Position numbers and translations under genes: made by a program. From Tanytarsus gracilentus (lineage: Eukaryota > Arthropoda > Insecta > Diptera > Chironomidae): a stretch of DNA of 64,000 bases. The stretch is taken from NCBI GenBank assembly GCA_038502055.1, contig JAXRKN010000037.1, forward strand, positions 2,976,001 to 3,040,000, read 5' to 3'. The notes under the pieces are model-generated. The model was not told where the DNA came from. It saw only the letters and a program-made list of their open reading frames with translations, and made no database searches. Shown piece by piece: positions 23,963 through 35,720 of the stretch; the stretch's first letter is position 1; each line of letters starts with the position of its first letter.

Positions 23963-24338
23963 TTTGAATGTCAATTGCTGAGTGAATTGAAATTTATTGC
24001 TCGAGCTTTTTATAGTGAAATCTAAAAGACAAAATTGTTTTAAATTCCATCACGTTTAATTTAATAAATAAAATTTGACCTCTAAAATTTATTTTACAAA
24101 TAAGTTTTGAGATATTTGCAAAATATTTTGTGGAGGTCACATTTTTAAACTAATTTTAATTTTAAAGCTTATATAGAGCTTTTGAAAAGTGTGCACTTTG
24201 ATTTTAAAGCTTTCGTTCATAATTTTTAAAGCTTTATAAGACGACTCTAGCGTTTTTAGTAAAAAAAATTTGTTTTAAAGTTTAAGTACAAATTTAAAAA
24301 TTTATTAAGTCTTTTTGCTACATAATTTTTAACTATCT
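23963..24338. promoter_or_regulatory. Promoter region of the 142-residue secreted protein gene
   Basis: It contains the minus-strand TATAAAAA (24007-24014) and an initiator-like site near 23984 for the downstream gene. Several AAAGCTTT/AAAGCTTA motifs lie at 24165-24240, clustered within about 80 bp. The remainder is AT-rich and includes the 3' untranslated region of the upstream gene. Confidence 0.55.
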
Positions 24339-25410
24339 TTAATCTTCGATAAGATGTGCTGGCTGAACGGGTCCAAAAGTAAAGAATTTCGATCGAGAAG
24401 AAGCTGGCGGTGAAGGCGATGGCTCTGGATTATTTGCGGGTGGAGTTGGTACAGTTGTGGGTTTAGCTGCACCCAATACAGGTTGTCCCCAATTTAACCA
24501 ACTAGGAACTGCTGGTGCTGCAGGTGGACTTGGAGCAGGTGGATCAGCTTGTCTCGGAGCGCCGAGCGAGAACAACATTTTATTTGCCTTCATTTTTGTA
24601 CCTAATCCAGCAAGGGCAAGTCCGCCAGCCAAGGAAGTCTTTGCTGCTGTTGTAGCAACTGCGGCTTTTGCTGTCTTTCCGGCAATGGCACTTTTGGCCG
24701 CAAACCCTAACATTTTAAAATATATTTCAGATTTATCTTAATAATTAAAAATTTAAACTCACCTCCAAAAGCTAATTTTGCTCCAGTTCCCATTATTGCT
24801 GCTCTAGTCGCACCAGCTGCCATTTTTCCAGCCATGACAGGCATTCCAAGCAACGGTGAACTTTCATCTGCTTCGGGATTCGGGTTGGCGGCACCCACAA
24901 TCGGATCAGCATTGCCATCGACGGATTGTACTGAAGCGGGATTTGACGCCCCAACAATTGGATCAGAAGATTGAGGTTCAGGCGTTGGTGATGGCTCTCG
25001 TTTTTGTTTCATGATCACAAAGTTCTTTTTGAGATCTGAGAAAGGATTTTGATAACTGCTGACTTGACGCAAAAATCTTTCTTTCGCCGAGTCTTGAAGC
25101 AAAATTTCATATTCGAGACCATTTTTGTCACACTCCGTCTTCATATCGGCGATGCATTGGAGGTCTATTTGAATTATTAATCTTAGATTATTGAAGACTA
25201 TTAAAATTTTAAAAACTTACTCTCTTTCTCTTCAATATCGCATTCACAAATGCATTCATCTTCACAATAAAATCCCTCACACTCACAAAGCGAACAAACG
25301 TCCTTACAAGAACTTTCTTGCTCGAGGTAATTATTCTGGTTTTTTGGATTGCAAGCAACCACTTGCAAAAATGCCAAAACTAGACACACTTTAACTGCCT
25401 TCAAAATCAT
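24339..25410 (-). CDS. Secreted Cys-rich / Ala-Pro-rich protein of unknown function
   Basis: Three exons: 25410-25221, 25164-24763 and 24706-24339, with 56-bp introns and 319 residues in frame throughout. A signal peptide (MILKAVKVCLVLAFLQVVAC) is followed by a compact Cys cluster (CKDVCSLCECEGFYCEDECI and on to CECD) that may be a small disulfide-bonded domain. A middle part holds a KKNFVIMKQKREPSPTPEP linker and two DPIVGA(S/A)NP repeats. It is followed by an Ala/Gly/Met-rich segment (MPVMAGKMAAGATRAAIMG) continuing into FAAKSAIAGKTAKAAVATTA. The C-terminus is Pro/Ala/Ser-rich with PSWLNWGQP and ends AHLIED. I recognise no family. An AATAAAAG box about 60 bp upstream of the ATG could serve as TATA. 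The Ala-rich and Pro-rich parts recall extracellular structural proteins, but that is inference only. Confidence 0.75.
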
Positions 25411-26066
25411 TGTAACTAGTCGGACTTCTAACTTAAAACTGTCACTCCCTTCCGTGAAGCTTCTTTTATTTTAGTGAAATTTTTAGCTTCTGTCAGCAAT
25501 GCTTGCGGCTGCTTGCATAATTTTGTTGTTTGCTTTTAAAATGTCTGGATGTTATACGTTGTCACCTATGAAGTCATTAAAAAATTATAAAACTTTTTGT
25601 GAAAGAATTTCTCGAAACAAAAATAAATTTTTGACATTTTTTGTAATTAAATTTTTTATGTAGTTTTTATTGTTCTTTTCTCTCTGTAATAATTTGTCTT
25701 ACAATCAAGTTCAAATTTTTTCTCAAAAATAATATTTTTTTGTAGAAAAAATTCTCGTTTAAATTATTAAAATTACAAACAGGATTTTTTGATGTTCTGC
25801 AAATTAAAAAAATTATAATTTTGCTGAGTATTTTTTGACGGCAGTTTCTGGTTTTGATTTTGATCAATGTACACACTTTTGTTTTGTAGAAAAAAATGGC
25901 AGTGTAGAAAAAGGCATGAAATAAAAATAATTTAGGAATTTTCTTTTCCAACGCATTGAAATTTTTCTTTAGAACATTCCAACATTGTCAGCCGCAGCAA
26001 AGAAGAATATTTACAAATTATATAAATTTTTTCACTTATCACTTAATGATCATATCTTAAAATTGA
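25411..26066. other. Intergenic region between orphan secreted gene and chitinase
   Basis: AT-rich. It contains the promoter of the 319-residue secreted protein gene (next to 25410) and the 3' untranslated region of the chitinase gene (next to 26066). An open frame at 25667-25951 (minus) is Lys/Phe/Ile-rich with no recognisable content. Confidence 0.5.
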
Positions 26067-29000
26067 TTACACTGTTGGTGGTGCCTTCGTATGTTGTGAG
26101 CATGATTCAACGTTCTCGGGCCAATCACATACATTTTCATTTGGATTGAAGACTAAATTTACGGGACATGGCATGTGATGCTTTCTCTCACCCTCGCACA
26201 TGTAATAATGAGTACAATCGAGCTTATCTGGATGATAACTGATGTGACCGTCTTGCTCTCCGCATGTTACCTCATTTGCTATAAATTCAATAAAATTAAT
26301 TTATTGCTTTAAACAATTAATAAAAAAAATCTTACGATTCTTGGTTGTATATTTTCCGTTAGGGTTGTAACTTTCATAAGGTCCATCATATTCCAATTCA
26401 ACTTTATAGCCATCAAGTTCTGTCTTAATTGTGTTAAGCAATGGATATTTTCCGGCTCCACATCTTCCACTAAAATCATCCATGTCAATAGCATACACCA
26501 TTGCACCTCCGTATCCGTTTTCTTTCAGCCAATCCATCTAATTGAAATAAATTATTAATAATTATTTTTATTAATTTTATAGTTTCTTACTTTAGTTTTC
26601 AATGATCTCTCATCATCGAATCCAACCCATTGATCATCTCGATATGCGAATGGAACTTGCTGTTCTGAATCCCACACCAATGTCGTGTTTGTTTGAGCAA
26701 GGAATGAACAAATTTCATAGTAAGCCAAGAAACCAGCTTCATTTGTGAATTTTCCTGGAGAGCCACCGCCACTTGCTGGAGCTCCAATGTCAAATTGTGT
26801 GTCATTGATGAGAGTGAATGATCTTCCATAAGCTGGCATACCGATGATGAGCTTTTCTTTTGGTGCTCCTTGTTTAACCCACTCTTTTGCGCTAAAATCA
26901 ACGGTCAATTTTTTCTGATGTCCTGAGGCAGATTCAAGTGGGAAGAGTGGTGAATTGTGGCCAACTTGACGTTCCCATTGACCATGGAAGTCGTATGTCA
27001 TCTAGATTTATAATTTAAGAATATTTTATTTCATAATAAAATTAATCAACTCACGATGTTAATGAAATCGAGATATTTTGAGATTTCTGGCACATCATAG
27101 CCGGCAGCAATGGCTTCAAATGATGCTGGAACGGCGGCAGTAAGAAGAAGTCGTGGATTTGTACCTGCTGCCTTTGCCTCGCCTTCAAAAGCGACACGAA
27201 GTTCACGAACGAGGTTAACGTATGCCTTGCGATCTTCAACGCCACGTGGATATTCCCAGTTCAAATCAAGACCGTCTGAAAAGTTTAAAAATATTAAATT
27301 AAATTTTTAAATTAAAAAAATTCACTCACTAAATTGATATTCTCGCAAAAATTCGATAGCTTCGTAAACAAATTGATTCATTCGGAAAACATTTGATGTC
27401 AATTCTTTGAATGGAGTCGATCCAAAAGCCCATCCGCCGATAGCAAGAAGAACTTGTAAGTCTGGGTTCTTTTCACGCAGTGCCAAAACTTGATCATATA
27501 AATCAGGATCGTTGTCATTAGCCTCACTAAGCTTGTTGTCTTTAAGTGTAGCAAAGGCGTAGACTAAATGTGTACACAAATTGGCATCAACATCTTTCGG
27601 CTCAAATCGACCGGCTCCAGGGCGTTTAATAGACCAACTTGTGAGGTAACAGAAAACTTGTGCAGGACGTTCTAAACAATTTTAAAAAATAATTGTGAAG
27701 TGTGAGTTTGAAAAAGTTATTTAACTCACTCTTGGTATCAACAGTTGCAGTTCCGGCTTTGACTTTCTTAATCTTCTTTTCTGGTTTTTGAATTTTAGCC
27801 AACAACTCAGCAACATCAATCTTTTCTGGTTCTGGTTTTTCCTATAAAATTATTTATAATTTAAAAATGAATGATTTTAAAATAAAATATTTACTGGTAA
27901 ATCGTCAAATGAAGCGGCAACCTTCTCCCAATCAATGTCCTTAGAATCTTTTCCACGTGACACTCCACGAAGTTCTTCACGCATTGCTCCAATCAATGGA
28001 TATTTAACATTATTACCGCAAACTGTGCCAGTAAAGTCATCCATGTCAACTGTCCATCTATTTAAACAACCCATAAAATATTCAAATAATTAAAACACTC
28101 AACACAACTTACACCATGGCTCCACCATAACCACTGGTCTTGATCCAAGTCATTTTGTTTCTGATCGCGCGCTCGTCATCAAAGCCAACCCATTGATCGC
28201 CATCCACCATATAAGGCACCTTCATTTCCTCATCCCATACATAAACCGCACCATTATTTAACATTTCGCAAATTTCATAATAAGCGAGGAAACCGCTCTC
28301 TTTTGTGTAAACACCTTCGCGACCTCCACTAGTTGCTGGCGCATTTGGCCCATGACGGTCGGTATCGGCGAGTGTGAAAGAACGTCCGTATGTCGGCATG
28401 CCAATAATCAATTTTTCTTTTGGAGCGCCGAGTTTCACCCACAAGCCTGCAGCGTGATCGACTGACAATTGCTTTCGCCATTCGGAGTCAGTTGATGGTG
28501 CATAAAGTGGTGCATTGTGGCCTGTTTCTTTCTCCCATTTACCGTGGAAATCGTAAGCCATCTGAATTGAGTTGTAATTAAGTTTTTATTTGGGTTAAGT
28601 CAAAGTTGACTTACGAGATTAATGAAATCCAAGTAACTTGCAACAGCGGGCACATCATAGCCGCCCTTTACATTGTCAGGTCCAACTGGAACGGCAGCCG
28701 TGAGTAAAAGTCTTTGTTTCTTAATTTCTTGAGATTCAGCTTCGAAAGCTTCACGCAACTCTTTCAAGAGCAAAACAAAATTCTTCTTGTCGTCTGAGCC
28801 CTAGAAAAGTTTAATTAAAGTTAATTTAAAGTAATTATTTTATAATTTTAAAAACTTACAGCTGGATACTCCCAATCTAAAGTAGTTAAAATAATTAAAA
28901 ATTACAAAAAAACCTTCAGAAAAATTAACCTCAAAAATTTTACCTAAATCAAGACCATCTGGAAAAAAACGTAAAAGAGTCATTAAAAAATCTTGTCATG

Positions 29001-30084
29001 CATGTGCTTGTTAAAAGTCTCACCAAATCCGCGCTGTCGCAAGTATGGAATGGCTGAATAGATAAACGTCTGTCGTGCATACCGAGATTTTGACATTTCC
29101 TTGAACTTTTGTGTTCCAAATGACCAACCTCCAATGGCGAGTAGAATCTGAATGCAAATTTTAAAGTTTTAATAACTTTTAAAAAAATAAAAATTTTTAA
29201 TCACCTTCAAACTTGGATTAGATTTTTTGAGTTTCATCATTCTATCATAAAGTCCAACTTTGCCATCCTTAGTTTCGTCATTACTCTCAAATGAGCTCAA
29301 TTTTCCCTTCTTCAACCATCCGAATGCGAAAATGATGTGTGTGCAGAGGTCAGATGGAATGTCTTCTGGCAAGAATTTGCCAATTTTAAGACGATACTGA
29401 CTCCAATTTGTGTAATAGCACACGATCTTATATCCATCTTTATCTTTCGATGTGGTCGATACAGAATTATCGGATGAAGCTGCGACGACTGTCAACGGCT
29501 TGCGTTGTCTCAATTTGAATCTGTTGGTCGATGGTGCGGCCGAAAGATCAATTCTGTCTTGAGCTGTCTTTTTAAGTATCGAGGTCGTGTCTCTCGATCG
29601 TGTGACATTTCTGAGTGACGAAGACTTTTCGGAGCTTCTAACAATCGCTGAACCTGTCGGCCTTCGTATTCTTCTCTTTTCTATTCGTAAAAGTACATTT
29701 AATTTTAATTTAAAAGTGCCCTAAATGATTTGAGTTCAATTGTGTATTTGATTACTCAATGTCATTCGAATGTCCATGCGATAATTAGCATTTATAGAAA
29801 TCTTTTTGTGTAAATACTTTTAAAGAAATTGCAACAATTTTAAAATCAATCAAAAGTCATGCGGAGAGATTTTAATGCTCATGAATGCTCGCATGTGTGA
29901 TAGACGACTTTTCAAAATCGAATTATAACAATTGGCTTTTTATTTATTGTAGAGCATATATCGAGTGAACAAATGCACATATTGAATAGAAACGAGCTTG
30001 CTTACCTTGAGCACTGTCTGTTAAATGTGAAAATATAAGCACTAGAAGGCAGGCTATAAATGCTACTCGAGTCAGTCGTGGTAG
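26067..30084 (-). CDS. Cht7: Chitinase, group III (Cht7 type): two GH18 domains plus CBM14; 5' exon missing
   Basis: Hydrolyses chitin; group III enzymes act in cuticle organisation. Fourteen exons in reading order: 30084-30006, 29680-29205, 29147-29024, 28958-28944, 28876-28860, 28800-28615, 28561-28113, 28057-27895, 27841-27730, 27671-27330, 27275-27055, 27001-26591, 26537-26336, 26278-26067. They total 3009 nt, in frame, about 1002 residues. The first opens LPRLTRVAFIACLLVLIF, a signal anchor, but lacks ATG and starts at an acceptor, so an upstream exon beyond 30.1 kb is missing. GH18-1 has AIGGWSFG, FDGLDLDWEYP, MAYDFHGKWE and GGAMVWTVDMDDF, all intact. A Lys/Glu/Pro linker joins GH18-2, which has AIGGWAFG, FNGLDLNWEYP, MTYDFHGQWE and GGAMVYAIDMDDF. 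A C-terminal six-Cys chitin-binding domain (CGEQDGH to SC) ends the protein. Domain 2 carries two Asp-to-Asn changes and one Trp-to-Tyr change at active-site positions. Domain order and linker match Cht7. Confidence 0.93.
28860..28958 (-). other. Two consecutive chitinase microexons (15 nt and 17 nt)
   Basis: Exon 28958-28944 (15 nt) encodes the DGLDL part and exon 28876-28860 (17 nt) the DWEYPA part of the GH18 signature of catalytic domain 1. Each has a clean AG before and GT after, and the reading phase fits on both sides (split codons G-AT = Asp in both cases). Without both exons the catalytic Glu would be lost. Automatic gene finders commonly skip exons this short. Confidence 0.85.
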
Positions 30085-33000
30085 CTGTGAATTAAAAAAA
30101 AGCAAAAGATATTAATTAACATTTTTCTTTCATAGCGAAGATGATGTTGACGGTTAAGTGAATACTGCAGTTAGCATTTTTAGTCTCATTCATCTTCTTC
30201 CATGACTATCATTGTGTGTCATCTCTGTGATGATGTTCTCGGGCTATGTGATTGGAGTTTATAATTATTTTGTCTCTGAATAAAAGCGAAAAAATTGCAA
30301 CAGAGATGAATGTTTTATGCCATGCTCACGACATTGCATGGAAAAATACGAGCTAATTTTTATGTCAATGAAATTACTTTCAATGAGTCATGAATTATGA
30401 ATTTTATTCAAAGAATTAAGTTGAGCTAACTTTTATAATGAATTGATAAATATCGATGACACTGTTATTCAATAAAATTAGCATGCAACAATTTTTTCTC
30501 TCAATTAATCAATTAACAGCTCGTAAATTATGCATGCAAACTAGAATTTTCGCAATATTTGTCTCACGCTTAAAGTTAAATAATCTCTTGATTGTGCAAC
30601 TTTCCATTTCCATAGTCGAGAGAGAGACTCGAAATGTTGGTCAAATTGACAGGTGGTCCAATTTTATATATTTCTTCTTTAACATTATCATAAACCTCAT
30701 GGCAATGAAAAAAAGAGAATTATTATGCAACGATTTTATATTTAAAACATCGAAGGCAAAATAATTATGTCGAAGTGAAATTCCACTTAATCAAGTGGAT
30801 AAAATTGACGTTAGCGGAATAAAATTATCAATGTCACGGCTGCAATTAATTGACGATCTATTATTATAGCTGTAAAAAGCATAATCATGCAAATATTATT
30901 ATTATTGATGTCAATTATTGACTTTGTCATGCTTTATTTTTTTTATGCTGTATATTAAAGAAATAGCTTTGAAAAGATTTTGCAAGCAATTATTCAAAAT
31001 AGAGTTTTCATAATTTGAATTTGATTATTTAATGAAGGTTCGAATCCTAAAAAATTTAACAAAAACTAATACGTTGAGTCTGCGTGATTTTTTTTTGATG
31101 TTTAATTCTATAGCTAACAACAATTCTATTTAAAATTTGCATTAAAAAATATTTTTAATCTTTTGTAACTAAAATAGTTCTCGATAAAAGTTAGACATTA
31201 TAAAATTTGAAAGTAATAAATATGAAAACTGCACGCAATGAAATTTTTAGAGCAATAAAATTGATGTGAAAGTATTTTAAATTGAAATTCGATAAACAAC
31301 TTAAAATTAAGATCTAATCCAAATTTTCAGCACGCTTTCGGCACATGACTCACAATCAATTCTCACTTTGAGGAAATACAATAAAATCAGGAAACCAGAG
31401 CAAATATATCAAGCTGAGTTTCCAACTATGGGCGAGAGTTTAAAAAATTTTCTCACTCAATACGTCAAAATTTTAATGCTTAACGAAACATGAAATCAAT
31501 TTACAATTCGCCAACAATCATAATTTCTCTCACGATTTCTTCTTCATCACTCTTTTTTGTCTTGCGCGATTAAATACGTGGGAATTAATTCGAGAAGGCA
31601 TTTTTTGCTCACTAATTACTTCCTCGTTCATCCGGAGCCGATTTATTTTATTTGGATTGCATGTCTTGCAATTTATTTTGTGCCTCATTAATACATGCGT
31701 TTCATTTCATTTCGGCGAGGAGCGCATGAGAGAGTGCAATTTGTGAAAGGTGTAATGAACCCTCAAAGATGATGTCGATGATGATAATGAAAGTGCAAGT
31801 GATTTTAAAAACGCAAGCAGCGGTGGGAAAAAGCTTTAAATTACCGACATTCAAAAGGCATAAAATTATTATAATTTAAAAATTAAAGAATCTTTTGATG
31901 TTTGATCTCAACACAGGAAATGATTTTTTGAATAATTTTAAATTTTATTTGAACAAAACTGCGACAAAAATATTTTTCATGTGATTTAAAAAAAACGATT
32001 TTAGGTAAACACATTAAAACTTCGATAATTGTTGAAATTTATGAAACTCTTGTGACAAAGATTTATTCAATGACTACAAGCGACACTTTCGAAATGACCG
32101 TGAAGAAAAATCCATAAATAAATCCAGGAGCCACAAAAGAGACGTTTCACTCATGCGTTAACATTTTTTTTTGTTGCTGATAATGAAGTTGAACTTGAAC
32201 ATTGAATATGCATGGCATAAATTTGATAGGCCGCAAAAAACCGAACAATTATAATTGCCTTGCAATATTTGAGTATGTATAGATTTCTATAAATTGCCAG
32301 CAGTAAGAAAAAAGCTCGAATCGGAAAGAAGTTTTAGTTCAGGGACATTTTCAAGTGCAGCAGCAATTACAAACAACTAAAAGCAAGAAGACATGCACAA
32401 TTTACAATGAAAGTGAAATTTTAACTGTAAACAAGGAGAGAAAAAGAGCAAAACCAGATCGTGCAGGTATTAAGTCATTATTGTGACTCAACTTTTCTCT
32501 CCGAAAAAAAAACAATTTATGTGAAAGTCCAATACATTATTTCATTAAATTATCATCATTATTAATTCGTCAAAATGATTACGCGGTACATTAGTCGAGG
32601 AAAAAAGTTGAAAGTCAGCACCGCAGTGTAAAAATATATTCATGTCATGCGCGAAATTTAATTCTTACGAGACATTTTTTGGCGTTAAACTTTTCAAGTA
32701 TCGTAACAATTGTGCAGTGCGAGAGATTGATGGATGAGTGCATTTTGTCGCGTGTCTAAAGATGCAAAAGAATTGCATCAAAGGAGATTATGCAACATTT
32801 GTCACTTCGTGTTATTTAATTTATTTCAAGTGAATTTGTGCTGCTTAACAACTTCTTGAGGTTATGTAATAATTAGCTATATTTAAACAACTTCTCAGAA
32901 CATTCAAGAGTTAAAAATAACTCAAACAAAAAGTCCACCTTTGGTCATGAGTCACCTCACATAAGTTGAACTAAATGTTGATTTGTCACGTCAAGATAAA

Positions 33001-34042
33001 TATGGCTAATTTTTTTTATGGACTTGCGTTAGACAATATGCAAATGACAGCCACGCAATGCGTCGATATAATCGTTCATTTGTATACACGTAATTCTAAT
33101 GAAATAATTTGATTACCCCTGTGGGGCATAAAGCCGTAAATCTTCTCGCAATGCAATGTAGGTTAATTTCAAACAAACTCGATCGAGTCGTGACGAGAAT
33201 CGTCTGTTCAAACAATGATCGCAAATCTATCACAATTGAATGCCATGTACACACGGAAGTGGACATTCGCTAAAAACCACTCAAATTGCCATGAAAAATG
33301 GAAGTTGGCCTGAGGTAATGTTCGAAAAATGTGATTGAGACAATCCGCTCATGTGCTAATTTACGTTGCGAATTTCTCGCAGTAAATTTTTAACAAACCA
33401 TTGAAATTTAATTGAACATGTTTGAGCCTTGAGGATATGTAAGAAAATTTAAATTTTTTACTATAAAAAAATTAATTGCATTTCTCTAACTCAGAATTGC
33501 TAAAAGAGAAATTTGCAAATCAGGAATAAAGTCCATTTTTTAATAGAGTGAAAAGTGTTGAAAAAAACCTTTTTATTGGAGAGAAAAAAACAAGCGTGCA
33601 ATCAACCACATTTGCCAACATATACGCTAAGTGATCAAAGAGAGAAGTTAATTGAAACATTTCAAAAGTTGAAGAAAAAAGTTTCAAGTTTCTTACATAA
33701 AAGTCGAGAGTGAGAGAAGTGTGCCTGAATTATGTTGATTAACGCACCTTTTTTTAAATAGCCGTTGTTCTCGAATGTTGTTAACATACACAAATAAAAT
33801 TTAATTACAAGCCACGGTGTGCATGTTAACTCGACAATTCTCTTCCTTATTTTTTTTTAAAATATTTTTGCCACATTCAAACTGTTAAAAATGTGTGAAG
33901 CATGCACGAGAATCCGGAATGGTTTCGAACATATATTTTTTTCGCCACAATCAGCAAATGTTCTTTCAGCACCATTCTAAAAAAATAGCTCAGTCAGTTC
34001 CCCATTCAGTTCACATTTGAAAATTGAAAAATCACAACCGAC
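30085..34042. other. Upstream region of chitinase; start exon not located
   Basis: This stretch must contain, or lead to, the first exon and promoter of the minus-strand chitinase gene, but I could not pick out a convincing ATG exon with donor. Its right end holds the promoter of the plus-strand orphan secreted gene: an A-rich TATA-like CTAAAAAAATAG near 33977 and initiator-like TCAGTT sites near 34003-34012. The rest is AT-rich with no supported feature. Confidence 0.5.
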
Positions 34043-35720
34043 ATGAGGTTTGGGCTTGGCATTTTAGTTTTATACTTGACGGTTAGTGACTAACTCTATT
34101 TATTGCTATTAAGTTTCGACCAATGTGTTTTTGTGAATAACTTATAAAAAATGAAAGTGCTTTACTCAATTCAATCAATGAAGTACATGAAAAAGAGAAT
34201 TATAATTTACCACCTGATCTACTACTGCATCATGATTTTGATCATTTTAATCACTTTTTTTACAATGGTTAATTTTCACTTGATTTATTTAAAAAATGAT
34301 TTGCAGTGAAATTTTAAATTTCTTTTTTGATATTCAAAAATTTCACTGCGTATTGCTTTGCGTAACATCCCTCAATTAAATATTAAATCTTGCAATAATT
34401 ATTTTTTAGATTTACACCGCAAAGTCACTCTACGTCGTGAATCATGATGAAAGCGAGGCACTTGAGCAACAAAAGAAATCCGATATAGTGCCGATCGGCG
34501 TGCCAGAGATAAGTGTAAATCTCCTGACTACAAACACCATGCGCTCTCCCTCGATTCTCAATAAAATCATGACAGGAAAGACAAGTGGAGAGAAAATCGC
34601 AGCGACAACGCCCAAGCCGTATCTTCATCTCGCTGAAATTTTCTCGTTATTTAATTCTAAGTTTCCTCAATTAAAGCGCAAAGATGCAGTTGACGATAAT
34701 GAGATATTAGATACATCTGCAGACATGATTGAGATTGAAGTTCCACTTGTAGGAAATGAGTTTGCGAGAAATTATAATGCTGATGTCGAGCGTATTAATG
34801 ATGAAATTTATATGCATAAAGAGAGTGATGAAGATGCGAGCGCTAACGTAATTCCAGAGAGTTATGTTGAGATAAGTGTCATGCCAGCTACCACCACTGA
34901 AACACAATCAAAGGAAGTTACTGACTTTCAAACTTCCTTTGGTGACACGACAGCTTTTGAGAACTATTTCTCAACTCCTCCATCGCCTACAAACCCCACA
35001 GAAATTTCGAGTTACACATCATTAAGTGATGATATGGAAGGAGTTGAGAGTAAACTTATGGATCAGTGGAATGATGATGTTGGTGATGATTTCGGTGGTA
35101 CAACGAGACGAACTGAATTTTATACTCGAAAACATTCGCCGATGAGTGTCACTATAGTGGTTAATGGTCAAACATCAAGATGCCGAAATAACCCGCAGTG
35201 TCGACAGGTCAGTTTTGCTAAACATTCGTATGACATTGACCGCCAATATCCAGCCGATTCCGATGAAGATTTATTTTTCAAGAGTGAACCTCACGTTTAT
35301 TCCGAAAAGCGCAATCAACTGAAGTCACGACGAGCAGCAGACGATGGATTTTTTAACAATTTTCCTCGACTTACGCCAGCAGACAATAATTATTTTAATT
35401 TTCCTCAACCTGCGCCAAGAGCCAATATGCCACCCATAACTTTTAAGAAACCTAAATGGGTGGAAAAAATTGAAAACGAGTCGAGTTTGGAGCGATCGGA
35501 GAGAGTCAATAAGGATTTGGGAAATATGATGAAACTTGTCGCTGTTTGGGCCCATCTTGATAAATTTGTGACAAACCGTGCACGATCAATGTTACAGAGA
35601 GTTGCATTTATGTCGGACGATGAAAATAATTATAGTCTTTTGGGATCGGCTAGTCCGAGAGATCTTGACAATATTAAACTGAAAGAAGTTTTACCAAGAA
35701 GCAATGAACCATTTACATGA
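34043..35720 (+). CDS. Secreted, acidic protein of unknown function
   Basis: Two exons: 34043-34081 (13 codons) and 34410-35720, 449 residues. The short first exon plus the start of exon 2 give a signal peptide, MRFGLGILVLYLTIYTAKS. The mature protein is Ser/Thr/Asp/Glu-rich and probably largely disordered. It has basic sites (LKRKD, TTRRTE, EKRN, KSRRAADD) that could be processed by furin-type proteases, and a Phe/Asn/Pro-rich part after the last site (NNFPRLTP, NYFNFPQPAPR). There is one close Cys pair (SRCRNNPQCRQ). The last 100 residues look helical (SLERSERVNKDLGNMMKLVA, then LDKFVTNRARSMLQRVAFM). I recognise no family; a neuropeptide-like or cuticle-associated precursor is conceivable but unproven. 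AATAAA begins at 35727, only 7 bases after the stop, so the 3' untranslated region is very short or a later signal is used. Confidence 0.75.

Noticed and set aside
30060..30130. ATG codons just upstream of the first located chitinase exon
   Set aside because: They are out of frame with the LPRLTRVAF segment or closed by a stop, and the exon starts at a good splice acceptor, so the true start exon is elsewhere.
31024..31038. Plus-strand GGTTCGAATCC resembling a tRNA B box
   Set aside because: The upstream 70 bases are AT-rich with no foldable tRNA arms.
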